From: Eubacterium sp. 1001713B170207_170306_E7
GTDB taxonomy: Bacteria > Bacillota > Clostridia > Eubacteriales > Eubacteriaceae
Direction: 5' to 3'
Length of the DNA: 64,000 nucleotides
NCBI RefSeq assembly: GCF_015547515.1
Contig: NZ_JADMVE010000003.1
Location: 310,001-374,000, forward strand
The notes beneath the pieces are model-generated. The model was not told the origin of the DNA, did not search any database, and saw only the letters and a list, made by a program, of their open reading frames with translations. The translations under genes were made by a program, and so were the position numbers. Below are positions 35,353-44,261 of this stretch, one piece after another; within the stretch, counting starts at the first letter, position 1, and each line of letters starts with the position of its first letter.

Positions 35353-37431
35353 ATGGCAAAAAATCTCGTCATTGTTGAATCACCCGCAAAAGCTAAGACG
35401 ATAAAAAAATATCTTCCTAAGGGCTATGAGGTGCAGGCAACCATGGGGCACGTTATCGACCTGCCTAAAAGCCGTATTGCGATCGACATCGAAAATCATT
35501 TTAAACCCGATTATATTAAAATCAGGGGAAAAGGTGAGCTGCTGAAGAAAATTAAAAAAGAAGCCAACAAGGCCGACACGATTCTGCTGGCAACGGACCC
35601 CGACCGCGAGGGAGAGGCCATCTCATGGCATGTTGCCAATTTTCTGGGGATTGATCTGGATACCAAATGCCGGATTGAATTTCATGAGATTACCAAAAGA
35701 GCGGTTAACGCCGCCATTGAAAATAAACGCGCGGTGGATATGGACCTGGTGGATTCACAGCAGGCCAGAAGAATCCTGGACCGTCTCGTCGGCTATTCCC
35801 TGAGTCCCTTTTTATGGAAAAAGGTAAAGAAGGGCCTGAGCGGAGGCCGCGTACAGTCTGTCGTCACCCGGATCATTGTAGACCGGGAGGAGGAGATCGC
35901 GGCGTTTGTCCCGGAAGAATACTGGGGGCTTGATCTCGAACTCAAAAAAGATAAGGATAAGAATGTCTTTTTATCCCGTTTCTATTCTGAGGATGGCAAG
36001 AAGAAAACCATCAAGGACGCCGAAGAAGCGGCGCGTCTGGAACAGATCGTGCTGCACAATCCCATCACTGTGGCCGGAGTCAAAAAGCGTGTGCGCAACC
36101 AGAAGCCCCCGCTGCCTTTTACCACCAGTACCCTGCAGCAGGAAGCCTACAAGGTTTTGGGCTTCACGACCCAGCGTACCATGCGGATTGCCCAGCAGCT
36201 TTACGAAGGGGTTGAGATAACCGGCAAGGGACTTGTCGGCTTGATCTCCTATATCCGTACCGACTCCACACGTCTGGCGGATGAAGCCATCGCCGAGGCG
36301 AAGGACTTCATTGAATCCAATTACGGCCCGGATTACCAGCAGAGCTCAGCTAAAAAAACAGTGAAGAAAAAAAATGTGCAGGATGCCCACGAAGGGATCC
36401 GCCCCTCATCAGTTTTCAACCTGCCGGAGGAAGTGCGGGATTCACTCGAAAAGGACCAGTACAAGCTGTACAAGCTTATCTGGGACCGGATGGTCGCCAG
36501 CCAGATGGCCGACGCTGAGTATTACGTGACCGATGTGGATGTAGCCTGTGCGAATCTGCTCTTTAAAACAAAGGGTGAGATCATGAAATTTAAGGGCTTT
36601 ACAGCCGTTTACCGCACAGCCAGCTCAGCTGAAAAGGAAGAAGCCAACCGCCTGCCCGAATTTGAGGACAACGAAGAATTAAATCTTGTAAAAATTAACA
36701 AGGAACAGAAGTTTACCAAGCCGCCGGCGCGCTATACCGAAGCGTCGCTGGTAAAAATCCTTGAGGAAAAGGGGATTGGCCGGCCAAGTACCTACGCGCC
36801 GACCATTGCCACCATTAAAAACCGTGATTATGTCGAGGTGGTGGAAAAACATTTTGTGCCCACTGAACTGGGCGTTACGGTTACCCACCTGATGAAGGAA
36901 TATTTTGAGGACATTGTCAATCTGACCTTTACGGCGGAGATGGAAGAAAAGCTGGATAAGGTAGCAGATGGCGAAACGGATTGGGTAAAGCTTCTGGAAG
37001 ACTTTTACGGCGGGTTTAAAAAAGAGCTGGACCATGCCCAGGAGGCAGCGGCAGCGGTAACCATCGCCGACCCTGAGTCGGATGAGGTCTGCGAGCTCTG
37101 CGGGCGCCGGATGGTCATTAAAAAAGGGAAGTACGGTAAATTTCTGGCCTGTCCCGGCTTCCCGGAATGTAAAAATACCAAGCCTTATTTTGAAAAGACC
37201 GGCGGTATCTGTCCGGAATGCGGGGGAGACCTTGTCAAGCGTACCTCCAAGAAAGGCCGGACTTTCTATTCCTGCTCAAACTATCCGAAATGCGAGTACA
37301 TGAGCTGGGATATGCCGGTGGCTGAGAAATGTCCGGACTGCGGGCAGACCATGTTCCAAAAAGGTCTGGGCAAACGAAAGAAAACCTACTGTGCCAAATG
37401 CGGTTTTGAAAAGTCGCCGGATCAACAATAG
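35353..37431 (+). CDS. topA: DNA topoisomerase I
   Basis: TopA is the type IA enzyme that relaxes negative supercoils. The 692-residue protein has the N-terminal TOPRIM domain (VIVESPAKAKTIKKYLP and LLATDPDREGEAISWH), the active-site tyrosine near residue 300 in LISYIRTDSTR, and three C-terminal zinc ribbons (CELCGRRM, CPECGGDL, CPDCGQTM). Length is normal for Firmicutes. AGGAGG lies about 7 bases before the ATG. It lies between dprA and hslV; the trmFO, xerC and codY genes found between these in many relatives are absent. Confidence 0.97.
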   Translation: MAKNLVIVESPAKAKTIKKYLPKGYEVQATMGHVIDLPKSRIAIDIENHFKPDYIKIRGKGELLKKIKKEANKADTILLATDPDREGEAISWHVANFLGIDLDTKCRIEFHEITKRAVNAAIENKRAVDMDLVDSQQARRILDRLVGYSLSPFLWKKVKKGLSGGRVQSVVTRIIVDREEEIAAFVPEEYWGLDLELKKDKDKNVFLSRFYSEDGKKKTIKDAEEAARLEQIVLHNPITVAGVKKRVRNQKPPLPFTTSTLQQEAYKVLGFTTQRTMRIAQQLYEGVEITGKGLVGLISYIRTDSTRLADEAIAEAKDFIESNYGPDYQQSSAKKTVKKKNVQDAHEGIRPSSVFNLPEEVRDSLEKDQYKLYKLIWDRMVASQMADAEYYVTDVDVACANLLFKTKGEIMKFKGFTAVYRTASSAEKEEANRLPEFEDNEELNLVKINKEQKFTKPPARYTEASLVKILEEKGIGRPSTYAPTIATIKNRDYVEVVEKHFVPTELGVTVTHLMKEYFEDIVNLTFTAEMEEKLDKVADGETDWVKLLEDFYGGFKKELDHAQEAAAAVTIADPESDEVCELCGRRMVIKKGKYGKFLACPGFPECKNTKPYFEKTGGICPECGGDLVKRTSKKGRTFYSCSNYPKCEYMSWDMPVAEKCPDCGQTMFQKGLGKRKKTYCAKCGFEKSPDQQ

Positions 37432-37448
37432 AAAACAGGGTTCAGGCT

Positions 37449-37475
37449 GGTGGCCGTCCGTTTCGGGCGGTCACC
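37449..37475 (+). terminator. Hairpin after topA, possible weak terminator
   Basis: An 11-bp stem, GGTGGCCGTCC with GGGCGGTCACC (two G-T pairs), encloses GTTTC. There is no T run behind it, so termination would be weak. The core is almost the same as the terminator after ribF and the outer arms of the 6182-6687 element. Confidence 0.55.
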
Positions 37476-37552
37476 CGTTTACATATAGATTTAAGCATTC
37501 CTTGCTAAAATGACCCTTTAGATTAAATATAAAATGAAATGAGGAATAAAGA

Positions 37553-38086
37553 ATGTTTCATGCAACAACAATCGTTGGTGTAAGACACAATGGCGAGGTT
37601 GCCATTGCGGGTGATGGTCAGGTGACAATGGGTGAAACGACCATCATGAAGGCAACCGCCAAAAAAGTCCGGAAGATTTACAATGACCAGGTGCTGGTCG
37701 GCTTTGCGGGATCCGTGGCCGATGCCTTTACACTGTGTGAGCGTTTTGAACACAAAATTGAACAGTACAATGGCAATCTGCAGCGCGCCGCGGTCGAGCT
37801 GGCTAAGGACTGGCGTCAGGATAAGGCGCTGCGTAAGCTGGAGGCCCTGTTAATTGTAATGGATAAAAAAGAAACGCTGGTGCTTTCTGGCAGCGGAGAA
37901 GTGATTGAGCCGGACGACGACATTGCCGCCATTGGTTCAGGAGGAAATTACGCCCTGTCAGCCGCCAGAGCTTTAAAACGCCATTCAAATCTGAGCGCAA
38001 AGGAAATCGCGCACGAAGCCCTTAAGATTGCGTCTGAAATCTGTGTTTACACGAATGATAATATCCGTGTCGAAGAATTAGAATAA
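37553..38086 (+). CDS. hslV: ATP-dependent protease peptidase subunit HslV (ClpQ)
   Basis: The proteasome-like peptidase of the HslUV complex. The 177-residue protein begins [20 protein letters not shown]; Thr5, the first of the TT pair, is the expected nucleophile after removal of four residues. [30 protein letters not shown] and [14 protein letters not shown] fit the family. hslU follows after 16 bases. Confidence 0.95.
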   Translation: MFHATTIVGVRHNGEVAIAGDGQVTMGETTIMKATAKKVRKIYNDQVLVGFAGSVADAFTLCERFEHKIEQYNGNLQRAAVELAKDWRQDKALRKLEALLIVMDKKETLVLSGSGEVIEPDDDIAAIGSGGNYALSAARALKRHSNLSAKEIAHEALKIASEICVYTNDNIRVEELE

Positions 38087-38102
38087 ATTTGAGGTAAAAT
38101 TT

Positions 38103-39524
38103 ATGGAAATGAAAGATTTAACGCCTAAAAAAATTGTCGAAGAGCTGAACCGCTATATTATCGGTCAGGAGCCGGCAAAAAAGGCGGTGGCCGTAGCGCT
38201 GAGAAACCGTTACCGCAGGAGTCTGCTTTCAGAGGAAATGCGTGACGAGTTTACGCCAAAGAACATTATTATGATGGGGCCGACCGGTGTCGGTAAAACC
38301 GAAATTGCCAGACGGATCGCCAAGCTGGTGTCGGCGCCCTTTATTAAGGTAGAGGCCACTAAATTTACGGAAGTGGGATATGTTGGGCGTGATGTGGAAT
38401 CCATGGTCCGCGACCTGGTGACCACCTCCATCCGCAAGGTACAGCAGGAAAAAATGAAGGCCGTTTATGAGCAGGCCGAAGCGCGGGCGGATAAGCTGAT
38501 CTTAGATATCCTAGTGCCCCTGAAAAAGAAAAAAGAAACCATCAAAACCCCTTTCGATATTTTTATGAAAAGCAACAAGCAGCCGGCCCAGCCTGAAACA
38601 ACAGATCCGGCCAAAGAAGCCGAAAAAGCCGAAAGAGAAAAGAATCTTCAGATTAAGCGTGAAGCCATTGCCCAGGATCTGGCCGACGGTAAGCTGGAAG
38701 ATGAGGTTATCGAAATCGAAGTGGAGGACGATGGCTCCAAAACCATCGGCGTCATGGCGGGGATGAATGATGATATGAACATCAACATCAACGACATTCT
38801 CGGCGATTTTCTGCCTTCCAAGAAGAAAAAACGGCACGTCAAGGTCAAGGACGCCCGTAAGATTTTTACCAACCAGGAAGCCCAGAAAATGATCGATATG
38901 GACGAGGTTAAGGAGATCGGTCTGCGCGAAGCCGAGCAGAATGGGATTATTTTCATCGATGAAATTGATAAGATCATTGGAAATGGCAATAACAACGGCC
39001 CCGATGTCTCGCGCGAAGGGGTACAGCGGGATATTCTGCCGATCGTGGAGGGCAGCACCATCACCACAAAATACGGTCCGGTGAAAACCGATTTTATTCT
39101 GTTTATCGGTGCGGGTGCTTTTCATGTGGCTAAGATATCAGATATGATTCCGGAGCTTCAGGGACGTTTCCCGATCACCGTTGAGCTGGACAGCCTGACA
39201 GAGGAGGATTTCAAGCAGATTCTTACCCAGCCTGAAAACTCAGCCATCCGCCAGTATCAGGAGCTTTTAAAAACCGAAGATGTCACCCTGGTCTTTGAGG
39301 ACGACGCCATCGAAACACTGGCACAGATTGCGTTTGCGCAGAACGAGGAGCAGGAAAATATCGGCGCCAGACGTCTGCACACAGTGCTTGAAAAGCTGTT
39401 GGAGGAAGTCTCCTTCTACGCATCTGATTACGATGCCGATACCTTTGTGGTCAACAAAGCATATGTCAACTCTGTTTTTAAACCGGCAGAGCGAGAACGC
39501 AGTTATTCCAGATTTTTACTTTAA
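38103..39524 (+). CDS. hslU: ATP-dependent protease ATPase subunit HslU (ClpY)
   Basis: The AAA+ unfoldase that feeds substrates to HslV. The 473-residue protein has Walker A GPTGVGKTEIARR, the GYVGRDVES pore motif, Walker B IIFIDEIDKI, and the C-terminal peptide ending in YSRFLL that docks into HslV. An intermediate domain rich in Lys and Glu (about residues 120-260) makes it some 30 residues longer than the E. coli protein, mainly by the KQPAQPETTDPAKEAEKAE stretch. Confidence 0.95.
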   Translation: MEMKDLTPKKIVEELNRYIIGQEPAKKAVAVALRNRYRRSLLSEEMRDEFTPKNIIMMGPTGVGKTEIARRIAKLVSAPFIKVEATKFTEVGYVGRDVESMVRDLVTTSIRKVQQEKMKAVYEQAEARADKLILDILVPLKKKKETIKTPFDIFMKSNKQPAQPETTDPAKEAEKAEREKNLQIKREAIAQDLADGKLEDEVIEIEVEDDGSKTIGVMAGMNDDMNININDILGDFLPSKKKKRHVKVKDARKIFTNQEAQKMIDMDEVKEIGLREAEQNGIIFIDEIDKIIGNGNNNGPDVSREGVQRDILPIVEGSTITTKYGPVKTDFILFIGAGAFHVAKISDMIPELQGRFPITVELDSLTEEDFKQILTQPENSAIRQYQELLKTEDVTLVFEDDAIETLAQIAFAQNEEQENIGARRLHTVLEKLLEEVSFYASDYDADTFVVNKAYVNSVFKPAERERSYSRFLL

Positions 39525-39541
39525 AAAAATAATAAAAATAC

Positions 39542-39570
39542 TTGTCACTGCCCTGTAATTGTGTTATTAT
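39542..39570 (+). promoter_or_regulatory. rpsB promoter
   Basis: TTGTCA (39542-39547) and TATTAT (39565-39570) with a 17-base spacer, 18 bases after hslU. It should give a 5' leader of about 105 bases before rpsB. Confidence 0.8.
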
Positions 39571-39599
39571 AGGGCAGTATGTTGTTATTACACACATTT

Positions 39600-39645
39600 T
39601 TCGAGGAACGGCAGGTGCCTGCGCAGCAGGTGGGCTTATTCCGGA
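39600..39645 (+). promoter_or_regulatory. Structured rpsB leader, possible S2 autoregulatory RNA
   Basis: Within the leader, CCTGC (39618-39622) pairs with GCAGG (39626-39630) and GGAA (39605-39608) with TTCC (39639-39642), enclosing a G-rich internal loop. rpsB leaders bound by S2 are known in other bacteria; whether this belongs to that class I cannot tell from sequence alone. Confidence 0.35.
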
Positions 39646-39681
39646 GAGAAAAATGGAGGAAAAACCTAAGGAGGAATTATT

Positions 39682-40473
39682 ATGGCAGCAGTAACAATGA
39701 AACAATTATTAGAAGCAGGTGTCCATTTCGGTCACCAGACCAGAAGATGGAACCCTAAAATGGCGCCTTACATTTTCACTGAAAGAAACGGTATTTACAT
39801 CATCGACTTACAGCAGACAGTGAAAAAAATCGATGTTGCCTGCAACTTCGTTAAAGATGTAGCAGCAAACGGCGAAAGCATTTTATTTGTCGGAACCAAA
39901 AAACAGGCTCAGACCAGCATCGAAAAGGAAGCTAAGAGAAGTGGCAGCTTCTGTGTTAACCACCGTTGGTTAGGTGGTACCTTAACCAATTTCAGCACCA
40001 TCAGCAAACGTATTGAGCGTTTAAAAGAATTAAAAGCGATGGAAGAAGACGGCACTTTTGAACTGTTACCGAAAAAAGAAGTTATCAAGTTAAAAAGAGA
40101 ACGTGAAAAACTGCAGAAATTCTTGGGCGGCATTGAAGATATGAAGGAAATGCCTGGCGCGATGATCGTTATCGACAGCAAGAAAGAAAGAATCGCTATT
40201 GCAGAAGCACATAAACTGGGTATTCCAATCGTTAGTATCGTTGATACCAACTGTGACCCGGACGAAATTGACTACGTTATTCCTGGAAACGACGATGCAA
40301 TCCGTGCCGTCGCTTTAATCCTGGGCGTATTAGCAGACGCTATTATCGAAGGAAAACAGGGCGAACAGTTTGAAGAAGCTGTCGTAGAAGAAACCGTTGT
40401 GGCAGAAGATGCCTCCGGCGACGTGGTTGTTGAAGAAGTTGTAGAAGTTGAAGCAGAAGTGACAGCTGAATAA
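39682..40473 (+). CDS. rpsB: 30S ribosomal protein S2
   Basis: A 263-residue S2 protein with [20 protein letters not shown] at the start, [13 protein letters not shown] and [27 protein letters not shown]. The last 30 residues are an acidic tail rich in Val and Glu, beyond the usual S2 core. The codons are those of highly expressed genes. AAGGAGG precedes the ATG. It forms an operon with tsf. Confidence 0.98.
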   Translation: MAAVTMKQLLEAGVHFGHQTRRWNPKMAPYIFTERNGIYIIDLQQTVKKIDVACNFVKDVAANGESILFVGTKKQAQTSIEKEAKRSGSFCVNHRWLGGTLTNFSTISKRIERLKELKAMEEDGTFELLPKKEVIKLKREREKLQKFLGGIEDMKEMPGAMIVIDSKKERIAIAEAHKLGIPIVSIVDTNCDPDEIDYVIPGNDDAIRAVALILGVLADAIIEGKQGEQFEEAVVEETVVAEDASGDVVVEEVVEVEAEVTAE

Positions 40474-40507
40474 GCTGTTTGACATTTAATCAGAGGAGGA
40501 TACAGAC

Positions 40508-41149
40508 GTGGACGCTAAATTAGTTAAAGAATTAAGAGAAAAAAGCGGCGCAGGCATGATGGACTGCAAAAAAGCTTTGGTTGCTACCGATGGTGACATT
40601 CAAAAAGCAATGGAATATTTAAGAGAACAGGGCTTAGCCGCTACCAATAAAAAAGCTGGCCGTGTTGCGGCGGAAGGTGTTGTAGAATCTTACATCCATA
40701 TGGGCGGTAAAATCGGTGTTTTAGTTGAAATCAACTGTGAAACAGACTTCGTGGCTAAAACCGATGGCTTCAAGGCCTTTGCGAAGGATGTTGCCATGCA
40801 CATCGCAGCTGCAAACCCAACCTATGTTTCCAAGGAAGAAGTGCCGGAAGCAGAAGTTGAACACGAAAAGGAAATCCTGAAGCATCAGGCATTAAATGAA
40901 GGCAAGCCGGAAAAAATCGTCGACAAGATGGTTGAAGGCCGTATCGGCAAATTCTACAAAGAAATCTGCCTGTTAGAACAGCCTTTTGTTAAAAACCCGG
41001 ACATCACCATTGAAGATCTCGTAAAAGAACAGATCATGACAATTGGTGAAAATGTAAAAATCAGACGCTTTGCCCGCTTCCAGTTAGGCGAAGGGATCGA
41101 AAAGAAACAGGAAAACTTTGCAGAAGAAGTAGCTGCACAGATGAAATAA
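40508..41149 (+). CDS. tsf: Elongation factor Ts
   Basis: EF-Ts recharges EF-Tu with GTP. The 213-residue protein has the UBA-like N-terminus with [16 protein letters not shown], then [16 protein letters not shown] and [16 protein letters not shown]. It is the short form usual in Firmicutes. Translation starts at GTG behind AGAGGAGG. Confidence 0.97.
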   Translation: MDAKLVKELREKSGAGMMDCKKALVATDGDIQKAMEYLREQGLAATNKKAGRVAAEGVVESYIHMGGKIGVLVEINCETDFVAKTDGFKAFAKDVAMHIAAANPTYVSKEEVPEAEVEHEKEILKHQALNEGKPEKIVDKMVEGRIGKFYKEICLLEQPFVKNPDITIEDLVKEQIMTIGENVKIRRFARFQLGEGIEKKQENFAEEVAAQMK

Positions 41150-41160
41150 ATAAGCTATCG

Positions 41161-41197
41161 AAAAAAGGACAGGCTGTCTCGCAGCGTGTCCTTTTTT
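41161..41197 (+). terminator. Rho-independent terminator after tsf
   Basis: GGACA and TGTCC with an inner GCTG/CAGC stem are flanked by six A and six T residues. It ends the rpsB-tsf transcript. Confidence 0.92.
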
Positions 41198-41205
41198 ATT
41201 TCCAG

Positions 41206-41498
41206 GTTGTTTTCATAATACACATAATACAAAGAGCACACACCAGGTAGTTATAAAAATGGATTTAAAAACGGAGGGGTATGATTCTTTTTGTTTAAAA
41301 AATGAAAATAAATAAATATATTTATAAAAAAATGCCTTTATACGTCCTGTGCTTTTTTGCTTTTTAACTTACAGCAGCTGTGTTCTGTGTATTATGTGTA
41401 TTATGAAAAGGTCTCATAGTGATTGGCAGAATACCTTTGTGTTTTAAAACGAAAGCCTCTGACTGTTCATTGTTAATAATTTTTTAATAATTCCTTTA
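41206..41498. other. Intergenic region between tsf and the P-type ATPase gene
   Basis: Most of this stretch is a 200-bp element with terminal inverted repeats (41210-41409). The rest, 41410-41498, is A/T-rich and leads to the promoter of the ATPase gene. I see no open frame longer than about 17 codons that could be a gene. Confidence 0.7.
41210..41409. mobile_element. 200-bp MITE-like element with perfect 22-bp terminal inverted repeats
   Basis: The left end (41210-41231) and right end (41388-41409) are perfect inverted copies over 22 bases, starting TTTTCATAATACA inward from each side. Each arm contains the 9-base unit CATAATACA twice in tandem. Pairing continues imperfectly inward for some bases. 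The interior is A/T-rich with no coding capacity. No clear target duplication is visible, so a MITE is an inference; a long regulatory hairpin is the alternative. Confidence 0.6.
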
Positions 41499-41526
41499 TT
41501 ACCAGGTTAGAAAGTTCCGTTACAAT
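41499..41526 (+). promoter_or_regulatory. P-type ATPase promoter
   Basis: TTACCA (41499-41504) and TACAAT (41521-41526) with a 16-base spacer, about 30 bases before the gene. Confidence 0.6.
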
Positions 41527-41555
41527 AAAGACAGCAAAAACGATGGAGGCTGTCA

Positions 41556-43964
41556 ATGAGTAAAAAAAATTGTGAAAAAAATCGTATAAAAGGACTTTCT
41601 GAAGCAGAAGTAAACCAGCGTGTGCAGCAAGGCCGGCAGAACCGGACTCAAAGCGCTATGACCAAAACAACGGGTGAGATCATACAGAAAAATGTTTTTA
41701 CGCTGTTTAATCTTATGAACCTGCTGATTGCCATTGCGCTTTTCTGTGTTGGCGCCTACAGCAACCTGCTGTTTTTGGGTATTATCATCTTAAATGTGCT
41801 TATCGGTATCGCGCAGGAGATTAAAGCGAAGAAAACCGTTGAGAAGCTCTCACTGCTGTCGGCGCCTTCGGCCACCGTGCTGCGTGGCGGTGAAGAAAAG
41901 ACCATAACGGTGGAAGAAGTGGTTCAGGACGATATCATGGTCTTAAGCGCGGGCCAGCAGATCTGTTGTGACGCCGTTGTCATTTCGGGTGACGTCGAAG
42001 TCAATGAGGCGTTATTGACAGGGGAGGCAGATGCTGTTGGAAAAACGAAAGGCGGTAAGCTCCTGTCGGGCAGCAGCCTGGTCAGCGGCCAGTGTCTGGC
42101 AAGGGTTATACACGTTGGCGGTGATAATTATGCGTCTAAAATCGTGCGGGAGGCCAAACAGGTCAGGGAACAAAGCTCTGAGCTCATGCAGTCCATGCGC
42201 AGGGTAACCCGGATCACCAGCCTGTTTATTATCCCATTAGGGATTATTTTATTTCTGGAGGCCTTTGTTTTACGCGGCGATCCGCTTTTCACTTCGGTGG
42301 TGTCCAGCGCTGCGGGCCTTTTGGGAATGCTGCCCAAAGGGCTGGTGCTGTTAATCAGTGTCTCGCTGGCCGGAGGTGTCATTAAGCTGGCAAAAGATAA
42401 GATATTGATTCAGGACATGTTTTCTCTGGAAGCTTTGTCACATGTGGATGTGCTGTGCCTCGATAAAACCGGAACGCTGACTGAGGGAAAGATGGAAGTG
42501 GAACGGGTATGGCCTTTTGAAAACACACTGGCCAAAGGGGTAAAGCTGGAGTCTCTGATGGGTTCTTTTCTAAAATACAGCGATGATAACAATGCGACCT
42601 TCCAGGCTTTAAAACAGTACTTCCCCAAAAGTGACGCCTGTGCTTTAAGCTCGAGGGTTGCCTTTTCCTCGGAGCGGAAGTGGACGGCCATGACCTTTGA
42701 AAACGGCAGAACGCTTGTTATTGGCGCGCCGGAAAGGGTGCTGCAGGGTGAGATGCCGGATGGGCTGAAGAGCGAGATAAAAAAGGGGCGGAGGGTCCTG
42801 GTGGCTGGGGTTACAGAGGATGAAGTTACGAGCCGGACCAATCTGTCAAAGACAAGGCTTATCCCCTTGGCGGGAATCGTCATCCGGGATAAGGTGCGCA
42901 AAAGCGCGCCGAAGATTTTAAGCTATTTCAGAAAACAGGGCGTTACGGTGAAAGTCATCTCAGGGGATCATCCGGCGACGGTATCGACGGTGGCAAGAGA
43001 TGCCCGGCTGAAAAATTATGACCAGGCCATTGACATGACGACCGTGGGAGAAGATGTGGATTTCAGTAAAATTGCGGAAGAATACACCGTGTTTGGGCGA
43101 ACCACCCCCCAGCAAAAAAAGAAGCTGGTTCAGGCACTGAAGGCCGCAGGCCATTCTGTAGCCATGACCGGTGACGGCGTGAACGATCTTCTGGCTCTAA
43201 AGGAGGCTGACTGCTCCATTGCCATGGGCAATGGAAGCGACGCGGCCAGGCAGGCCGCACAGGTGGTTTTATTAGCGTCGGACTTTTCGGCGCTGCCGGG
43301 GCTATTGCTTGAAGGACGGCGCGTGGTGAATAATGTCACCCGCGCGGCAGGCGTCTTTTTTATCAAGACCATTTATTCCGTGGTCATGACGCTGATCTGC
43401 GTGCTGGCCAATATTCCCTTTCCCTTTTTGCCCATCCAGATTACGTTGATCGACGCTGTAATTGAAGCCTATCCCTCGTTTCTTACAGCCTTTGAGGCCG
43501 ATGGGCGGCGCATTAACAGCCGATTTCTGCCCAAAGCGTTGTCGAAGGCACTGCCGAATGCAGCCGCCATTATTGTGTCATTTGTTATGGTCAATATCAT
43601 AACAGCAGCAGGACTGATCGAAATCGGCATGGCTGAGAAAACAACGGTATTATATCTTCTGGCAGGCCTGGTAAGCATGCAGGCGGTTGTGAAGAACAAC
43701 AGACTCTTCACAAGGCTTCGGGCGTTTGTGAGCATCACGATGGCCGCCGGTTATTTTGGCGCTGTTTTTATGTTCAGCCGGCTGCTGGGGCTGGAGAGGA
43801 CCTTAAGCGCCAGTGCGCTGCTGCTGCTGGGGCTGTTATTGGCGGCAGCCTTTGGGGTTGAACGGCTTCTGACACATTGTGTCAAAGTTTATGACCGAAA
43901 AAAGCAGGCGGCAGCTGGCCGTTGTTTTCCGGTCCCGCACAATATGCCCCAAAAGGAACAGTGA
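41556..43964 (+). CDS. P-type cation-transporting ATPase, CtpE-like
   Basis: An 802-residue P-type ATPase. The phosphorylated Asp is residue 303 in CLDKTGTLTEGK. The actuator motif is LLTGEADAV (TGEA in place of TGES), the hinge motif is TGDGVNDLLALKEAD, and the M4 signature is GMLPKGLVLLISVSLAGG. Paired hydrophobic segments near residues 45-85 and 215-280 and six at the C-terminus make up the channel. TGEAD with G-x-x-P-x-G-L-V-L resembles CtpE, a calcium transporter in mycobacteria, so Ca2+ is the best guess but not shown. There is no N-terminal metal-binding domain. It interrupts the usual tsf-pyrH neighbourhood. Confidence 0.85.
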   Translation: MSKKNCEKNRIKGLSEAEVNQRVQQGRQNRTQSAMTKTTGEIIQKNVFTLFNLMNLLIAIALFCVGAYSNLLFLGIIILNVLIGIAQEIKAKKTVEKLSLLSAPSATVLRGGEEKTITVEEVVQDDIMVLSAGQQICCDAVVISGDVEVNEALLTGEADAVGKTKGGKLLSGSSLVSGQCLARVIHVGGDNYASKIVREAKQVREQSSELMQSMRRVTRITSLFIIPLGIILFLEAFVLRGDPLFTSVVSSAAGLLGMLPKGLVLLISVSLAGGVIKLAKDKILIQDMFSLEALSHVDVLCLDKTGTLTEGKMEVERVWPFENTLAKGVKLESLMGSFLKYSDDNNATFQALKQYFPKSDACALSSRVAFSSERKWTAMTFENGRTLVIGAPERVLQGEMPDGLKSEIKKGRRVLVAGVTEDEVTSRTNLSKTRLIPLAGIVIRDKVRKSAPKILSYFRKQGVTVKVISGDHPATVSTVARDARLKNYDQAIDMTTVGEDVDFSKIAEEYTVFGRTTPQQKKKLVQALKAAGHSVAMTGDGVNDLLALKEADCSIAMGNGSDAARQAAQVVLLASDFSALPGLLLEGRRVVNNVTRAAGVFFIKTIYSVVMTLICVLANIPFPFLPIQITLIDAVIEAYPSFLTAFEADGRRINSRFLPKALSKALPNAAAIIVSFVMVNIITAAGLIEIGMAEKTTVLYLLAGLVSMQAVVKNNRLFTRLRAFVSITMAAGYFGAVFMFSRLLGLERTLSASALLLLGLLLAAAFGVERLLTHCVKVYDRKKQAAAGRCFPVPHNMPQKEQ

Positions 43965-44022
43965 TCCTGAGACAAAGCGGTACCGGGGTGGCATTCCATT
44001 ACGAATTTCTTGTGAAAGAAGC

Positions 44023-44052
44023 TTGACGAATGCAGGTGTTTTACGCTATAAT
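44023..44052 (+). promoter_or_regulatory. Promoter of a candidate small RNA upstream of pyrH
   Basis: TTGACG (44023-44028) and TATAAT (44047-44052) are 18 bases apart. The transcript would begin near 44059 and meets a terminator about 120 bases later, with no gene between. Confidence 0.78.
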
Positions 44053-44058
44053 AGTATT

Positions 44059-44179
44059 GTCCATTATGACTGTTTATTGGACGGTTAATGACCGTGTCGG
44101 CTCTTTGGCATAAAGGTAAGCCGATACAAACGGTACCTGAATAGATTTGTGATAAAGAGCACGAAAGTGTTCTTTTTTT
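44059..44179 (+). ncRNA. Candidate small structured RNA of about 120 nt
   Basis: Between a good promoter and an intrinsic terminator lies a stretch with no ORF but several hairpins: GTCCA/TGGAC (about 44060-44084), ACGGT/ACCGT (about 44083-44097), and TCGGCT/AGCCGA with an inner CTTT/AAAG stem (about 44098-44124). The last hairpin, AGAGCAC-GAAA-GTGTTCT plus six T, ends the transcript. pyrH has its own promoter after it. I recognise no known RNA family. It could be a stand-alone small RNA or an attenuated leader. Confidence 0.5.
44156..44179 (+). terminator. Intrinsic terminator upstream of the pyrH promoter
   Basis: A 7-bp stem AGAGCAC/GTGTTCT with a GAAA tetraloop runs directly into T residues. 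Confidence 0.85.
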
Positions 44180-44206
44180 ACAGTTTGGATTGTTCTCGGT
44201 GTTCCC

Positions 44207-44235
44207 TTGAAAAACAGGGGGTTCTGAGGTATAAT
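44207..44235 (+). promoter_or_regulatory. pyrH promoter
   Basis: TTGAAA (44207-44212) and TATAAT (44230-44235) with a 17-base spacer, 26 bases before the pyrH start. Confidence 0.85.
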
Positions 44236-44261
44236 CGAACTAAGAATAGAAGGGGGATTAT

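Noticed and set aside
38511-39125. 204-codon minus-strand frame opposite hslU
   Set aside because: It lies wholly within a gene of clear identity and has no family resemblance.
41261-41314. Short frame of 17 codons inside the 200-bp element
   Set aside because: Too short, with no ribosome site and a composition like the surrounding A/T-rich DNA.
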